Below the pieces are notes generated by a model. The model was not told the DNA's origin, made no database searches, and was given only the letters and a program-made list of their open reading frames with translations. The translations under genes and the position numbers were made by a program. Positions 18,306 to 26,577 of a DNA stretch of 64,000 nt are shown here, piece after piece. Position 1 is the stretch's first letter. Each line of letters begins with the position of its first letter. Source of the DNA: Colimorpha_A sp900556615 (GTDB lineage: Bacteria; Bacillota; Clostridia; Oscillospirales; CAG-272). The DNA is taken from NCBI GenBank assembly GCA_963598415.1, contig CAVBUH010000042.1:62001-126000 (forward strand), written 5' to 3'.

Positions 18306-18887
18306 ATGGAAGAAACGAGACCCGATTCAACACCAATCTCCGAGAGGAAAAAGCCAAAAATCACCACGCCATTTATTGCAACGCTAATCGGTGTGCTGAT
18401 TATGGTAATCGCACTGTTCTTGCCATATATGACTGCTGTAGGCGATATGGCTGAGTACATCGAGAAATATCCCGATAGAGTTGAGATTGAGTCACTTGAA
18501 ATGACTGCCAGCGATTTGGCAAACGTCCCTGTTATTTCTGTTAGCAACATTATCACCGGCGTTTACGGTGAAGATGACGGACAGATTGCAAATATCATCG
18601 TAATAGTATTTTGCGGATGTCTGGCGCTGACTGCGCTTTTGGCAATTCTCAAAAAGCCAATCGCAGTTATGATTTTCGATTTGCTGACCGGAGGAGTTTT
18701 CTTCTTCCTCAATTTCTTGATGAAGGAAGATTTTATTTCAGCCGACAAATACGCTTGGGGCATTGGATATTATGCTATTCTGATTGCTGCTATCGCTATC
18801 TTTGCCGGAGCGATTTGGCTGCTCGTTACAAAAGTTAGCTTGAAGCGAGAAGCGAAAAGATTAGCAAAAGCCAATACAATGGAATAA
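18306..18887 (+). CDS. Membrane protein of unknown family (about four helices)
   Basis: 193 residues. A polar N-terminus (about 18 residues, rich in Glu and Lys) is followed by a hydrophobic helix, an acidic loop of about 50 residues (EYIEKYPDRVEIESLEM), then three more hydrophobic helices and a basic C-terminus. I do not recognise a family. RBS AGGAGG is optimal. It is followed 19 bp later by a lipoprotein gene, so the two probably form a unit controlled by the upstream RNA/terminator. Codon choice here differs from the flanking housekeeping genes by eye, which suggests acquisition. A chaperone or anchor for the lipoprotein is a guess. Confidence 0.7.
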   Translation: MEETRPDSTPISERKKPKITTPFIATLIGVLIMVIALFLPYMTAVGDMAEYIEKYPDRVEIESLEMTASDLANVPVISVSNIITGVYGEDDGQIANIIVIVFCGCLALTALLAILKKPIAVMIFDLLTGGVFFFLNFLMKEDFISADKYAWGIGYYAILIAAIAIFAGAIWLLVTKVSLKREAKRLAKANTME

Positions 18888-18906
18888 TAGAAAAGAGGAC
18901 TTAGAG

Positions 18907-20709
18907 ATGAAAAAGATACTTGCAATACTCTTAGCGGTTACGATGATGTTATCACTCGTAGCTTGCGGTGAAACCGCTAATGGTCCGACCGAAACTCCGG
19001 ATGACACATCCAATACACCCCCGTCTCAGACGATTACTTCTGACAGAGATTATGATGAAACTGATTCAGCAGCCGTCCTTGGAGAAATAACCAACGACTT
19101 TGCTGATGTCACTACACAGTTAATCGAAAAGTTGGAAGAAACTTTTACTGCTGTTGGAACTACTTATGAAGACTATCAAAAAAACAAAGAACTTGTTGAT
19201 GAATGGATAGAGTTAGTGCTCGCCGAGTCTGATGCTCTTTTTGCAAGAACACGAGAAAATTCTATAGCTTATTTCAAGCTCATTGCTGCTGATGATGACC
19301 ACAAGTACAGTGAGTTCTGTGATGAAGCGTTGGATGAATACTACGATACAGTTTATGATGAAGCTATGGACGAGTATTATGACACACTCTATGATGATGC
19401 TATGGATGACCTTTATGATGAATACTATGATGGCATCATCGACGATGCACATGACGACATTGAATACGATGTGTGGAGCGACGCAAGAAGCGAATGCTAC
19501 GAAGTTTGGTCAAATGCTCGTTCTGATATTTACGAAAAATGGTCAACTGGAAGGTCTTATGTATATGGTATGTGGTCTGCAACAAGGTCTGCATTCTGCT
19601 ATAACGACATTTTTGATGTTGATGCCATTATTGTCGAATATGACAAGGAATACGCCGAAAAGGAAGCTGAAAAAGCTGAAGAAGAAGCAAAGGTATGGGT
19701 TGATTTCGATGTTCTTTATGAAATAAATGCTGATGGTGATGCTGAGGTCGTAGGTTTTACAGGAGAAGGTAATCGAATTACAATCAGCTCTGAGTATGAT
19801 GGAGAAGATGTTGTTCGCATTGCGGACTCTGCTTTTGAAGATTGCGCAATGTTAGAAAGTATTATCATGTGGGCAGACATAGAGGAAATCGGAAACTCTG
19901 CATTTAAGGGTTGTACTGGTTTGACAGAGTTTAGGGTTCCAAGTGATACAGAAATAATCGGACACCACGCCTTTGAAGGCTGTGTCAATTTGGAGACATT
20001 GATTATTTGGGGTGATCCCGACATTGGCGAATATGCGTTTGCAGATTGCGTAAGTCTGACGGAAATTAGAATTGGTAGCGATACCGAAAATGTCGGCGCT
20101 CACGCTTTTGAAGGCTGTACTGGTGTAACATCTCTGATTATTTGGGGTGTTGAAATTATTGGCGACTACGCTTTTGCAGGTTGCACAGGTATTGAAGATG
20201 TAAGAATTCCGAATGATGTGCTTTCAATCGGAGATCATGCTTTTGATGGATGTAGCTCGTTGTTCTCTGTTATTGTGTGGGACGATGACACTGCCATTGG
20301 TAAGGATGCATTTGCGAATTGTCCAGAATTATATGATGCTCCGGCTGCAAGAGGAATTGTACTTGAATGTACAATGAGCGACGCTGAAAGCAATGATGAT
20401 AATAATACCGAAGCAGATGAGCCTACGCAAAGTGGAGACGGTTCAGATACCATTCGCTCCGAATTTAAGGAAGCTATGGATAGCTATGAAGCATTCTATA
20501 CTGAGTATTGCGAGTTCATGAAAGAGTACAGCGAGAACCCGACTGATTTGACTTTGCTTGCAAAGTATTCTGATATGCTTGTTAAGGCTGAAGAAATGAA
20601 CGAAGCATTTGAAGAATGGGACGAGGATGAACTGAACAGCGAAGAGTTGAAGTATTATCTCGATGTAAACAATCGTGTAATGAAGATGCTTGTTGATGCT
20701 GTAGGCTAA
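18907..20709 (+). CDS. Repeat-rich lipoprotein with BspA-type leucine-rich repeats
   Basis: Surface lipoprotein, 600 residues. The signal peptide ends in the lipobox LVAC (Cys about residue 20), followed by a Thr/Pro-rich spacer. Residues ~140-215 are tandem acidic-aromatic repeats: three 12-mers such as EAMDEYYDTLYD, then four 11-mers such as VWSDARSECYE and VWSNARSDIYE. Residues ~285-470 hold six or seven BspA/LRR_5 repeats (pattern IGDYAFAGCTGIEDVRIP). An acidic helical C-terminus follows. LRR_5 proteins in gut Firmicutes are usually adhesins or surface receptors. It is co-oriented with the membrane protein just upstream and ends at a clear terminator. Ligand unknown. Confidence 0.8.
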   Translation: MKKILAILLAVTMMLSLVACGETANGPTETPDDTSNTPPSQTITSDRDYDETDSAAVLGEITNDFADVTTQLIEKLEETFTAVGTTYEDYQKNKELVDEWIELVLAESDALFARTRENSIAYFKLIAADDDHKYSEFCDEALDEYYDTVYDEAMDEYYDTLYDDAMDDLYDEYYDGIIDDAHDDIEYDVWSDARSECYEVWSNARSDIYEKWSTGRSYVYGMWSATRSAFCYNDIFDVDAIIVEYDKEYAEKEAEKAEEEAKVWVDFDVLYEINADGDAEVVGFTGEGNRITISSEYDGEDVVRIADSAFEDCAMLESIIMWADIEEIGNSAFKGCTGLTEFRVPSDTEIIGHHAFEGCVNLETLIIWGDPDIGEYAFADCVSLTEIRIGSDTENVGAHAFEGCTGVTSLIIWGVEIIGDYAFAGCTGIEDVRIPNDVLSIGDHAFDGCSSLFSVIVWDDDTAIGKDAFANCPELYDAPAARGIVLECTMSDAESNDDNNTEADEPTQSGDGSDTIRSEFKEAMDSYEAFYTEYCEFMKEYSENPTDLTLLAKYSDMLVKAEEMNEAFEEWDEDELNSEELKYYLDVNNRVMKMLVDAVG

Positions 20710-20735
20710 TATCCAAAAATGTGTTGAGAAAAAAT

Positions 20736-20775
20736 GAGTGATGCACGGTCTTTTGACCTGGCATTACTCGTTTTT
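20736..20775 (+). terminator. Terminator after the lipoprotein gene
   Basis: GAGTGATGC (20736-20744) pairs with GCATTACTC (20761-20769), one G-U pair, followed by GTTTTT. Confidence 0.75.
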
Positions 20776-21204
20776 CGTTGTTGTTCACCAAGCTCGTCTG
20801 ACAGATTAGGTAGGTGTCACTTCTTACTCCTTCGTCTTTTTGTGGTTGGTAAATCGTTTCCATATGCTTGATCTCCGTACCTCCGAAGATAAGAGCATTA
20901 GATTATACGGGGGATTGAAAAGGGAAAACCAGCCTGACGATATGCGGCAAACATGCAATTTTGAAATACAAGTATAGCCGATTGTAAAAGTCAACGATAT
21001 AAAAAATCCGTTTTTTCAGCGGCTTTGCCTACAAAAAACACCTTAAAGTGAGCAAGGCGAGTCCGCGTGCCGAAAGGGAGCGAAGATAAGCGCGCGTATC
21101 CCCGTCGCACGGCTCTCCATGTAAAACGGAGTTTTAAATTGGCAAAAATACAAGTACGGAAGGAGATATTTTAGATTCAGAAGATTTTTATTATTTTCTG
21201 ATGA
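20776..21204. other. Gene-free stretch before hisS with a GC-richer patch
   Basis: About 430 bp without a credible coding region. Bases ~21045-21125 are noticeably richer in G+C than the surroundings and contain short self-complementary words (CGTGC and GCACG). I see no T-box signature (no GGGTGGTACCGCG-like sequence) ahead of hisS and no tRNA. It may be debris from insertion of the preceding cassette. Confidence 0.4.
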
Positions 21205-21233
21205 TTGACATATCTGTCGCACTGTGGTATACT
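21205..21233 (+). promoter_or_regulatory. Promoter of hisS
   Basis: TTGACA, 17-bp spacer, TATACT: near consensus, 49 bp before the hisS ATG. Confidence 0.82.
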
Positions 21234-21281
21234 AATTTCTGCATTACTCAAACAACTCTATCAGAGAGGATACGTTTATAA

Positions 21282-22631
21282 ATGGAAAAAATAAAACCGC
21301 GCACCCTTTCCGGATTTATGGAGCTTCTTCCGGAAGAACAAATACTGTTTCAGCAAATGATAAAAATACTTGAGGATACCTACTCCCTTTATGGCTTTAC
21401 TCCGCTGGATACACCTCTTATCGAGGCGTCGGAAATACTTCTCGCCAAAGGAGGAGGGGAAACCGAGAAACAAATATACCGCTTTACAAAAGGGGACGCC
21501 GATTTGTCGCTTCGCTTTGACCTTACCGTGCCGCTTGCAAGATATGTAGCACAGCACAGTGCGGAGCTTTCCTTTCCGTTTCGCCGTTTCCAAATCGGTA
21601 AGGTTTATCGGGGGGAACGCGCACAGCGAGGCAGATTCAGGGAATTTTATCAAGCCGATATAGATATTATCGGGGATGAAAAGCTTGATATAATGAATGA
21701 AGCGGAGATTCCCTCTATTATTTACCGAGCCTTTACACGACTTGGTTTGAAGCGCTTTAAAATACGCGTCAATAATCGAAAAGTATTAAACGGCTTTTTT
21801 GAGATTCTTGGACTTTCCGACAAATCCGGAGATATCATGCGTACCATAGACAAGCTTGAGAAAATCGGTGCTGATAAAGTTACCGAACTGCTCACTGATC
21901 TCGGTATCAGCAAGAAAGCTGCAGCGGAAATTATTAGCTTCATTTCAATTGACGGAGACAAAGCTTCTGTTTTTGCCGCCCTTGAAGCTTATAAAGGAAA
22001 AAATGAAACTTTTGATCTCGGAGCCGAAGAACTTGCTGCGGTAATATGCAGCATGGAAAACTTCGGTGTTCCGGACGAGTTTTTTACCGTTGATCTTACG
22101 ATTGCGCGCGGTCTTGACTATTATACCGGGACGGTATATGAAACCGTGATGCTGGATCATCCCGAGGTAGGTTCCGTTTGCTCGGGGGGACGGTATGACA
22201 GCCTTGCGGAATATTATACTGACAGAAAACTGCCCGGAGTAGGAATTTCAATCGGTCTGACACGCCTGTTCTTTGTTCTGGGCGATCAAAACATGCTTAA
22301 CAGAAAATTCCCCTCAGCCCCGGCAGATGTTTTGATAATACCCATGACGGAGAATCTCAGCCATGCGATAAGTCTGGCGACTTATTTCCGGGAAAACGGT
22401 ATCAGAACGCAGCTATACAGTGAAAAAAGAAAGTTCAAAGCAAAAATCGGCTATGCGGATAAACTCCGTATTCCTTATGTTGCCTTTCTCGGAGAAGATG
22501 AAATCGCCGGCAATACCGTCGCTCTGAAAAACCTGGAGAGCGGAGAACAGCAAGCTCTCTCAAAAGAAAATGCGGCAAAGCTGGTGCTCGATACCGTGAT
22601 CAAAATGAAACAGGCTACCTTGATTGGGTAG
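21282..22631 (+). CDS. hisS: Histidyl-tRNA synthetase (HisS-type)
   Basis: Class II aminoacyl-tRNA synthetase that charges tRNA-His. 449 residues. Motif 2 region is RFQIGKVYRGERAQRGRFREF, and the two histidine-recognition segments are ARGLDYYTGTVYE and SGGRYDSL. A C-terminal HGTP anticodon-binding domain begins near VLIIPM. Length and the complete RGLDYYTG motif favour true HisS over the shorter HisZ regulator, and no his biosynthesis genes are nearby. Monocistronic, with its own consensus promoter; a MITE-like repeat begins 12 bp after the stop. Some HisS/HisZ ambiguity remains because the N-terminal start LSGFMELLPEEQ is slightly divergent. Confidence 0.85.
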   Translation: MEKIKPRTLSGFMELLPEEQILFQQMIKILEDTYSLYGFTPLDTPLIEASEILLAKGGGETEKQIYRFTKGDADLSLRFDLTVPLARYVAQHSAELSFPFRRFQIGKVYRGERAQRGRFREFYQADIDIIGDEKLDIMNEAEIPSIIYRAFTRLGLKRFKIRVNNRKVLNGFFEILGLSDKSGDIMRTIDKLEKIGADKVTELLTDLGISKKAAAEIISFISIDGDKASVFAALEAYKGKNETFDLGAEELAAVICSMENFGVPDEFFTVDLTIARGLDYYTGTVYETVMLDHPEVGSVCSGGRYDSLAEYYTDRKLPGVGISIGLTRLFFVLGDQNMLNRKFPSAPADVLIIPMTENLSHAISLATYFRENGIRTQLYSEKRKFKAKIGYADKLRIPYVAFLGEDEIAGNTVALKNLESGEQQALSKENAAKLVLDTVIKMKQATLIG

Positions 22632-22642
22632 TTCAAAATTCA

Positions 22643-22811
22643 TTAAGGCAATACCACATAATAGATGCGAAGTCATATTTTTCGTTAAAGAATACAAATT
22701 GAGGAGGTAAGAGCAGCTCTCCTCTGCCAACGAAATTTGTGAAGTGTGACGGAAATGAACAAGCCAATAATGCCATCAAGGCATAAGCCGTGAACCAGCG
22801 GTGCTCCTTAA
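22643..22811 (+). repeat. Interspersed inverted-repeat (MITE-like) element, copy 2
   Basis: 169 bp between TTAAGGCAATACCAC and the eroded right end GCGGTGCTCCTTAA. It shares the internal ATTTTTCGT ... TGACGGAAAT pair and the GAGGAGGTAAGAGC / CTCCTCTGCC centre with the other copies. It is the shortest and most degenerate of the four. It fills the gap between hisS and the SGNH hydrolase gene. Confidence 0.8.
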
Positions 22812-22845
22812 ATAAATCAGTAATAGAAGTCAGGAGAAGAAAAGA

Positions 22846-23520
22846 ATGATTTTTGAAAATATGGATAGAATTGTATTCGCAGGAGATTCCGTTACAGATA
22901 TGGGAAGTGCCAATCCAATCGGAGAAGGATTATTTGACAATGTCGGCAGAGGATATGTCAGAATCATCGAAAATATGCTTTGCACATGGTACCCTGAAAC
23001 GGTACTTCGCATTACCAACTCCGGAATCAGCGGAAACACCTCACGGGACCTGCTTGCAAGATGGGACAGAGACGTTATGAATCTGAATCCGCAGTGGGTA
23101 AGCATATGTATAGGAATAAATGATGTCTGGCGTCAATTTGATGCGCCAGCCATGCCGGATTTCGCGGTTTCTCCGGAAGAATATGAACATAATGTTGAGA
23201 AAATGGTTGTCTCGGCAAAAGAAAAATGCAAGGGTGTTTTTCTTTTGACACCATACTATATGGAACCTAATTCCGAAGATGTTATGAGAGCGCGTATGGA
23301 CCTTTACGGTGAAAAATGCCGCCTTATTGCCAAGCGTCACGACATTATCTTTGTTGATCTTCAGAAAGTCTTTAACGATTATTTTAAATTCCGTCATTCT
23401 GCATTTATTGCTTGGGACCGGGTTCATCCCAATCAGATAGGAGCTACTATAATTGCAAAAGAATTTCTTCGTCATTGTGACTTTGACTATAATCATACAG
23501 TCTATGAAAAAAAGAGTTAA
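22846..23520 (+). CDS. SGNH/GDSL-family hydrolase
   Basis: Probable cytosolic esterase (carbohydrate or acyl esterase), 224 residues and a single domain. Conserved blocks are GDSVTD (nucleophile Ser, block I), NSGISGNT (block II Gly), GINDVWRQ (block III Asn) and WDRVHPN (block V Asp-His). No signal peptide is present. RBS AGGAG lies nine bases before the ATG. The next gene is an acetyltransferase, which hints at carbohydrate acetylation and deacetylation. Close relatives act on acetylated xylan or glycans, but the substrate cannot be fixed here. Confidence 0.88.
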   Translation: MIFENMDRIVFAGDSVTDMGSANPIGEGLFDNVGRGYVRIIENMLCTWYPETVLRITNSGISGNTSRDLLARWDRDVMNLNPQWVSICIGINDVWRQFDAPAMPDFAVSPEEYEHNVEKMVVSAKEKCKGVFLLTPYYMEPNSEDVMRARMDLYGEKCRLIAKRHDIIFVDLQKVFNDYFKFRHSAFIAWDRVHPNQIGATIIAKEFLRHCDFDYNHTVYEKKS

Positions 23521-23691
23521 ATCAGGGTATGAATCGCGTGATGGATATATTCATCCTATGCGAACACACAGATATTTCACGCCCGATTTCCCTTAAAAAC
23601 GGAATCTTTTCCCCATTTTGTATTCTTCAAAAACACAGGAGAATTTCATTATTGTTGGTGCCGCCGATTTGGCAGCGGAATGGAGATTAAA

Positions 23692-24312
23692 ATGAATATG
23701 AAAGAACGTCTTCACACCGGTGAATTATATTTACCCGATGACGACGCTATAACAAAACAACAAGTCCAATGTCTCGAGCGTTTGTATGAGTTCAATTTAA
23801 CTCGTCCGACAGAAACGGAAAAACGTCAGGCAATGTTAAAAGAGATGTTCGCGGAAATCGGTGACGGGTGTTATATTGAACCTCCGCTTCATGCAAATTG
23901 GGGAGGATATCACGTTCATTTCGGAAGCTATGTTTATGCCAATTTTAATCTTACTCTGGTAGACGATACAGATATTTATGTGGGCGATCATACGATGTTC
24001 GGTCCGAATGTTACGGTCGCCGTAGCAGGTCATCCTATTCTGCCGGAGCTTCGTGAAAAATCATATCAATATAATGCTCCCGTTCATATAGGGAAAAATT
24101 GCTGGCTCGGAGCCGGCGTAATCGTGCTTCCCGGTATTACAATTGGAAATAATGCTGTTATTGGCGCGGGTAGTATCGTAACAAAAAATATTCCCGACAA
24201 TGTAGTTGCCGTTGGGAATCCCTGCCGGATTCTTCGTGAAATAGATGAACGTGATAGAATTTATTATTTTAAAGACATGAAAATTAATTGGAATGATATA
24301 GGTTCGTATTAG
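23692..24312 (+). CDS. Maltose/galactoside O-acetyltransferase-like protein (left-handed beta-helix)
   Basis: Acetyl-CoA-dependent sugar O-acetyltransferase, about 206 residues. The Maa-type N-terminal helical region (MKERLHTGELYLPDD) is followed by hexapeptide repeats with the active-site His region (NWGGYHVHFG, TVAVAGHP) and the closing GIVLPG..IGNNAVIGAGSIVTKNIP repeats. The ATG at 23692 is taken because GGAG lies six bases before it; in-frame ATGs at 23680 and 23698 are alternatives. It lies 170 bp after the SGNH hydrolase with no terminator between. Confidence 0.87.
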   Translation: MNMKERLHTGELYLPDDDAITKQQVQCLERLYEFNLTRPTETEKRQAMLKEMFAEIGDGCYIEPPLHANWGGYHVHFGSYVYANFNLTLVDDTDIYVGDHTMFGPNVTVAVAGHPILPELREKSYQYNAPVHIGKNCWLGAGVIVLPGITIGNNAVIGAGSIVTKNIPDNVVAVGNPCRILREIDERDRIYYFKDMKINWNDIGSY

Positions 24313-24536
24313 TCTGCCGTTCGCAAAACTGTCTCATGTTTAGGGCAACACAATCGATAGGAAAGCTTTTGTTTAAATAATTTAAATATTAGATAAATAT
24401 TCTTGTTCCGACAGATTTCCAGACGGAAATGTGTTTACAGGACATGAAATATAAGAATCAACCGAAACATATAGACTATTTATAAAGTACTCACTAAAAA
24501 TTTACAGTTTATCGCAGCAAACAGCTTGATTACACA

Positions 24537-24585
24537 AACAGGTAACAACATAGAGAAGGGCTCTCCGTGTTGTTGCCTGTTTTAC
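24537..24585 (+). terminator. Terminator upstream of the stress island
   Basis: 14-bp stem AACAGGTAACAACA (24537-24550) and TGTTGTTGCCTGTT (24568-24581, one G-U pair), followed by TTTACTTTTATTT. It separates the acetyltransferase gene from the regulon that starts at 24651. The bases between 24313 and 24536 hold nothing I recognise. Confidence 0.78.
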
Positions 24586-24650
24586 TTTTATTTGTAATTG
24601 CTAAACAATCAAAAAACCAAAAGATAATTTTGAAATTAACCAAAGGAATC

Positions 24651-24707
24651 GAATTAACAAAACTCAAACAATTCTCAAAAATTTTAAAAACATCCACTCT
24701 GTAAAAT
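24651..24707 (+). promoter_or_regulatory. Regulated promoter 1 of the stress island (phased AACA repeats)
   Basis: -10 box TAAAAT at 24702. AACA words start 46, 35 and 13 bp before the -10 (24656, 24667, 24689), all on an 11-bp phase. The first 20 bases match the promoter at 25377 at all but one position. No good -35 box is present, consistent with an activator-dependent promoter. Confidence 0.7.
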
Positions 24708-24759
24708 GAAATCATAAAGTCAAAAGATTGCACCATAGCCAGAAAAGGAGAAAAATAAA

Positions 24760-24996
24760 ATGGCTAAGAAAATTGCAGATGTAAATGAAAAGATCGCAGA
24801 GACCGTAGTTGAGGGTTACAAGAAGATCGAAACCGGCGTAGTGGAAGGCTACAAAAAAATTGAAACCGGCGCTGTCGAGGGCTTTAAGAAAGCTTCCGAC
24901 AAAGCTGTTGAGGTTCTCTTTGCAAAAGAGGGAGAAACCGTAGAAGAAGCAAAAGCACGCCTCAGAGGTGAAACTTCCGATGACAGTGAAAATTGA
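24760..24996 (+). CDS. Small amphipathic-helix protein with 11-residue repeats
   Basis: 78 residues, no signal peptide and no membrane helix. Residues ~16-48 are three tandem 11-mers: VVEGYKKIETG twice, then AVEGFKKASDK. The period of 11 is typical of lipid-surface-binding helices (apolipoprotein and synuclein-like, LEA-like). Lys and Glu lie on one face and Val, Tyr, Phe and Ile on the other. The C-terminus is acidic (ETSDDSEN). RBS AAAGGAG is optimal. First gene after regulated promoter 1, followed 15 bp later by a two-helix membrane protein. I do not recognise a named family. Peripheral membrane binding under envelope stress is inference. Confidence 0.72.
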   Translation: MAKKIADVNEKIAETVVEGYKKIETGVVEGYKKIETGAVEGFKKASDKAVEVLFAKEGETVEEAKARLRGETSDDSEN

Positions 24997-25011
24997 AGGG
25001 AGACAACGCAA

Positions 25012-25383
25012 ATGACATTCCAATATACCTACTCGGCTCCCGTGAACAAGGAAGTCGAACAAATTAGAAACAAGTATCTGCCGCAGGAGGTAGATAAATT
25101 CAGTGAACTGAAGAAGCTGGATTATAAAGTTCAGTCCGCAGGAATTGCGGAGTCCCTCGCCGTTGGCATCATCGGATGTCTTATCTTCGGCATTGCGATG
25201 TGTATGGGGCTTGACGTGATCGGTGGCGGGATGATCTTTGCCGTTATCCTTGGAATTATCGGAGTAATTGTAATGCTGCCTGCTTATCCGGTTTACCTCA
25301 AGGTGTCCCGAAAGGTAAAAGAGAAATATACACCGCAAATCCTTGCGATTGCCGATGAGATTCAGAATGGCAATCGGAATTAA
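25012..25383 (+). CDS. Two-helix membrane protein, paralogue 1
   Basis: 123 residues. The N-terminal soluble part (FQYTYSAPVNKEVEQIRNKYLPQEVDKFSELKKLD) is followed by two hydrophobic helices (about 48-70 and 73-95) joined by a short turn, then a basic amphipathic tail (KVSRKVKEKYTPQILAIADEI). It is clearly paralogous to 25479-25847 and 34737-35147: same length, same layout, shared FxYTYSA and KLD/RRLD-V motifs. The N- and C-termini are probably cytosolic. The next regulated promoter overlaps its stop codon. No functional annotation known to me; the repeated occurrence in one regulon marks it as a core component. Confidence 0.75.
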   Translation: MTFQYTYSAPVNKEVEQIRNKYLPQEVDKFSELKKLDYKVQSAGIAESLAVGIIGCLIFGIAMCMGLDVIGGGMIFAVILGIIGVIVMLPAYPVYLKVSRKVKEKYTPQILAIADEIQNGNRN

Positions 25384-25439
25384 CAAAACGCAAACAAAAC
25401 ACGAATATTTCAAAAACACGGGGCTGTTAGAATACAGCC
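25377..25439 (+). promoter_or_regulatory. Regulated promoter 2 of the stress island
   Basis: -10 box TAGAAT at 25428. AACA words start at 25382, 25393 and 25415 (46, 35 and 13 bp before the -10), the same spacing as in the promoters at 24651 and 26578. The first two are AACAAAAC 11-bp direct repeats. The -10 box is bracketed by GGCTGT (25422-25427) and ACAGCC (25434-25439). Confidence 0.7.
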
Positions 25440-25478
25440 ATAAGATAAAACAAAATCAATATGAAAGAGGTAATCATT

Positions 25479-25847
25479 ATGAATAGAAACGATCAGGAAT
25501 TTCTTGTACAGAAGATCCGTACACAGTACACCGAAAAGCAGGCAACCGAATTGGATGCCCTGCGTGAGTTAGATGCAAAGGTAAAGCGTCCAGCCAATGT
25601 CTTCGCTTATATATTCGGAACAATCAGCGCCATTATTATGGGCGCAGGCATGAGCCTTGTTATGACCGACATCGGTGCTATAATCGGCGTAACGAAGCCT
25701 ATGATTCCCGGTATTGTGATCGGTGTTATCGGTATGGTGATGGCGCTGATCAATTATCCTATGTACAAGGGCATCCTCGGTTCTCGCAGAAAGAAGTATG
25801 CGGAGCAGATTATGAAGCTCAGCGATAAGATTATGGGCAACCGCTGA
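25479..25847 (+). CDS. Two-helix membrane protein, paralogue 2
   Basis: 122 residues from the ATG at 25479. This start is preferred to the one six codons upstream because AGAGG lies nine bases before it. It has an N-terminal charged segment (EFLVQKIRTQYTEKQATELDALRELD), two transmembrane helices around 45-65 and 75-95, and a basic tail (GSRRKKYAEQIMKLSDKIM). It aligns with the other two paralogues through RxxYxxxxxxELDxLxxLD, the glycine-rich first helix (IIMGAGMSLVMTD, compare LIMGTGMSLIMTE in paralogue 3) and PMYK/PIYN after helix 2. The stop codon directly abuts the ATG of the HD gene (TGAATG). Confidence 0.76.
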   Translation: MNRNDQEFLVQKIRTQYTEKQATELDALRELDAKVKRPANVFAYIFGTISAIIMGAGMSLVMTDIGAIIGVTKPMIPGIVIGVIGMVMALINYPMYKGILGSRRKKYAEQIMKLSDKIMGNR

Positions 25848-26372
25848 ATGTCAAAGATTACTATGGCGTCCTTCTATGACTTAATAAACGAGATCATAAA
25901 TACAAGCGATTTTCGCAAAATGCAGACATATAAACATCATCTGCACGGGAGTACCTATGAACATTCCGTAAGGGTTGCTTATTTGTGCTATCAGCACTAC
26001 TGCAAACACAATAGCAAGGTGAACTTGAAGGAACTACTCCGAGGAGCGCTGCTTCACGATTATTTTCTGTATGACAGACACGATAAAATCAATGGAAATC
26101 ATATAAATGGGTTGATACATTGTTATACCCATCCGAAGCGAGCGCTCGAAAATGCACTAACAGCATATTCCAATTTGACAGAGGTAGAACAGGACACAAT
26201 CAAAAGGCATATGTTTCCGTTAACACCTATTCCGCCCAGAACACGGTGCGGTTGGCTGGTTTGCTTTTACGACAAGGTAGCTGCTGTTACGGAATATTGC
26301 AATGGTGGCAAATGGAATTTACCTATACTTTGTAGCATCACACCATATAATTCAAAGCAACAGTTAAAATAA
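25848..26372 (+). CDS. HD-domain metal-dependent hydrolase
   Basis: 174-residue single-domain HD phosphohydrolase. The first ligand is in STYEHSVRVAYL, the HD pair is in LLHDYFLYD, and further metal-ligand candidates are in THPKRALENA and a late CFYDKVAAV motif. Translation is coupled to the two-helix protein upstream (TGAATG). Relatives hydrolyse nucleotides or phosphate esters, and some act in lipid or nucleotide-signal turnover. Substrate unknown. A MITE-like repeat starts four bases after the stop. Confidence 0.82.
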   Translation: MSKITMASFYDLINEIINTSDFRKMQTYKHHLHGSTYEHSVRVAYLCYQHYCKHNSKVNLKELLRGALLHDYFLYDRHDKINGNHINGLIHCYTHPKRALENALTAYSNLTEVEQDTIKRHMFPLTPIPPRTRCGWLVCFYDKVAAVTEYCNGGKWNLPILCSITPYNSKQQLK

Positions 26373-26376
26373 AGAA

Positions 26377-26540
26377 TAGGGCATCTCTAAAAATTCACTG
26401 CCCAAATCCGGCTCGATCTGTTTTCCATCATTTGTCACAAAAATTCTTGATAGATGGATACTCTGTCTGCGGAATTTTTGTTTAGACTGACGAAAAAATC
26501 TCTTTGCCGTCTATGTACATTGAATTATTAGAGGTCCCTA
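26377..26540. repeat. MITE-like element of a second type
   Basis: About 164 bp bounded by imperfect inverted ends TAGGGCATCTCTAAAAATTC (26377-26396) and GAATTATTAGAGGTCCCTA (26522-26540), about 85% complementary with one gap. TA dinucleotides at both ends could be the target duplication. The ends look like those of IS5-type elements, from memory. No transposase is present; it is unrelated to the four TTAAGGCAATACCGC elements. Confidence 0.6.
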
Positions 26541-26577
26541 ATATCAATTTCCAAACAGATATAAAAAATCAGATAAT

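Noticed and set aside
20776..21281. T-box riboswitch ahead of hisS
   Set aside because: No T-box sequence, no specifier-loop arrangement and no terminator between the consensus promoter and the start codon.
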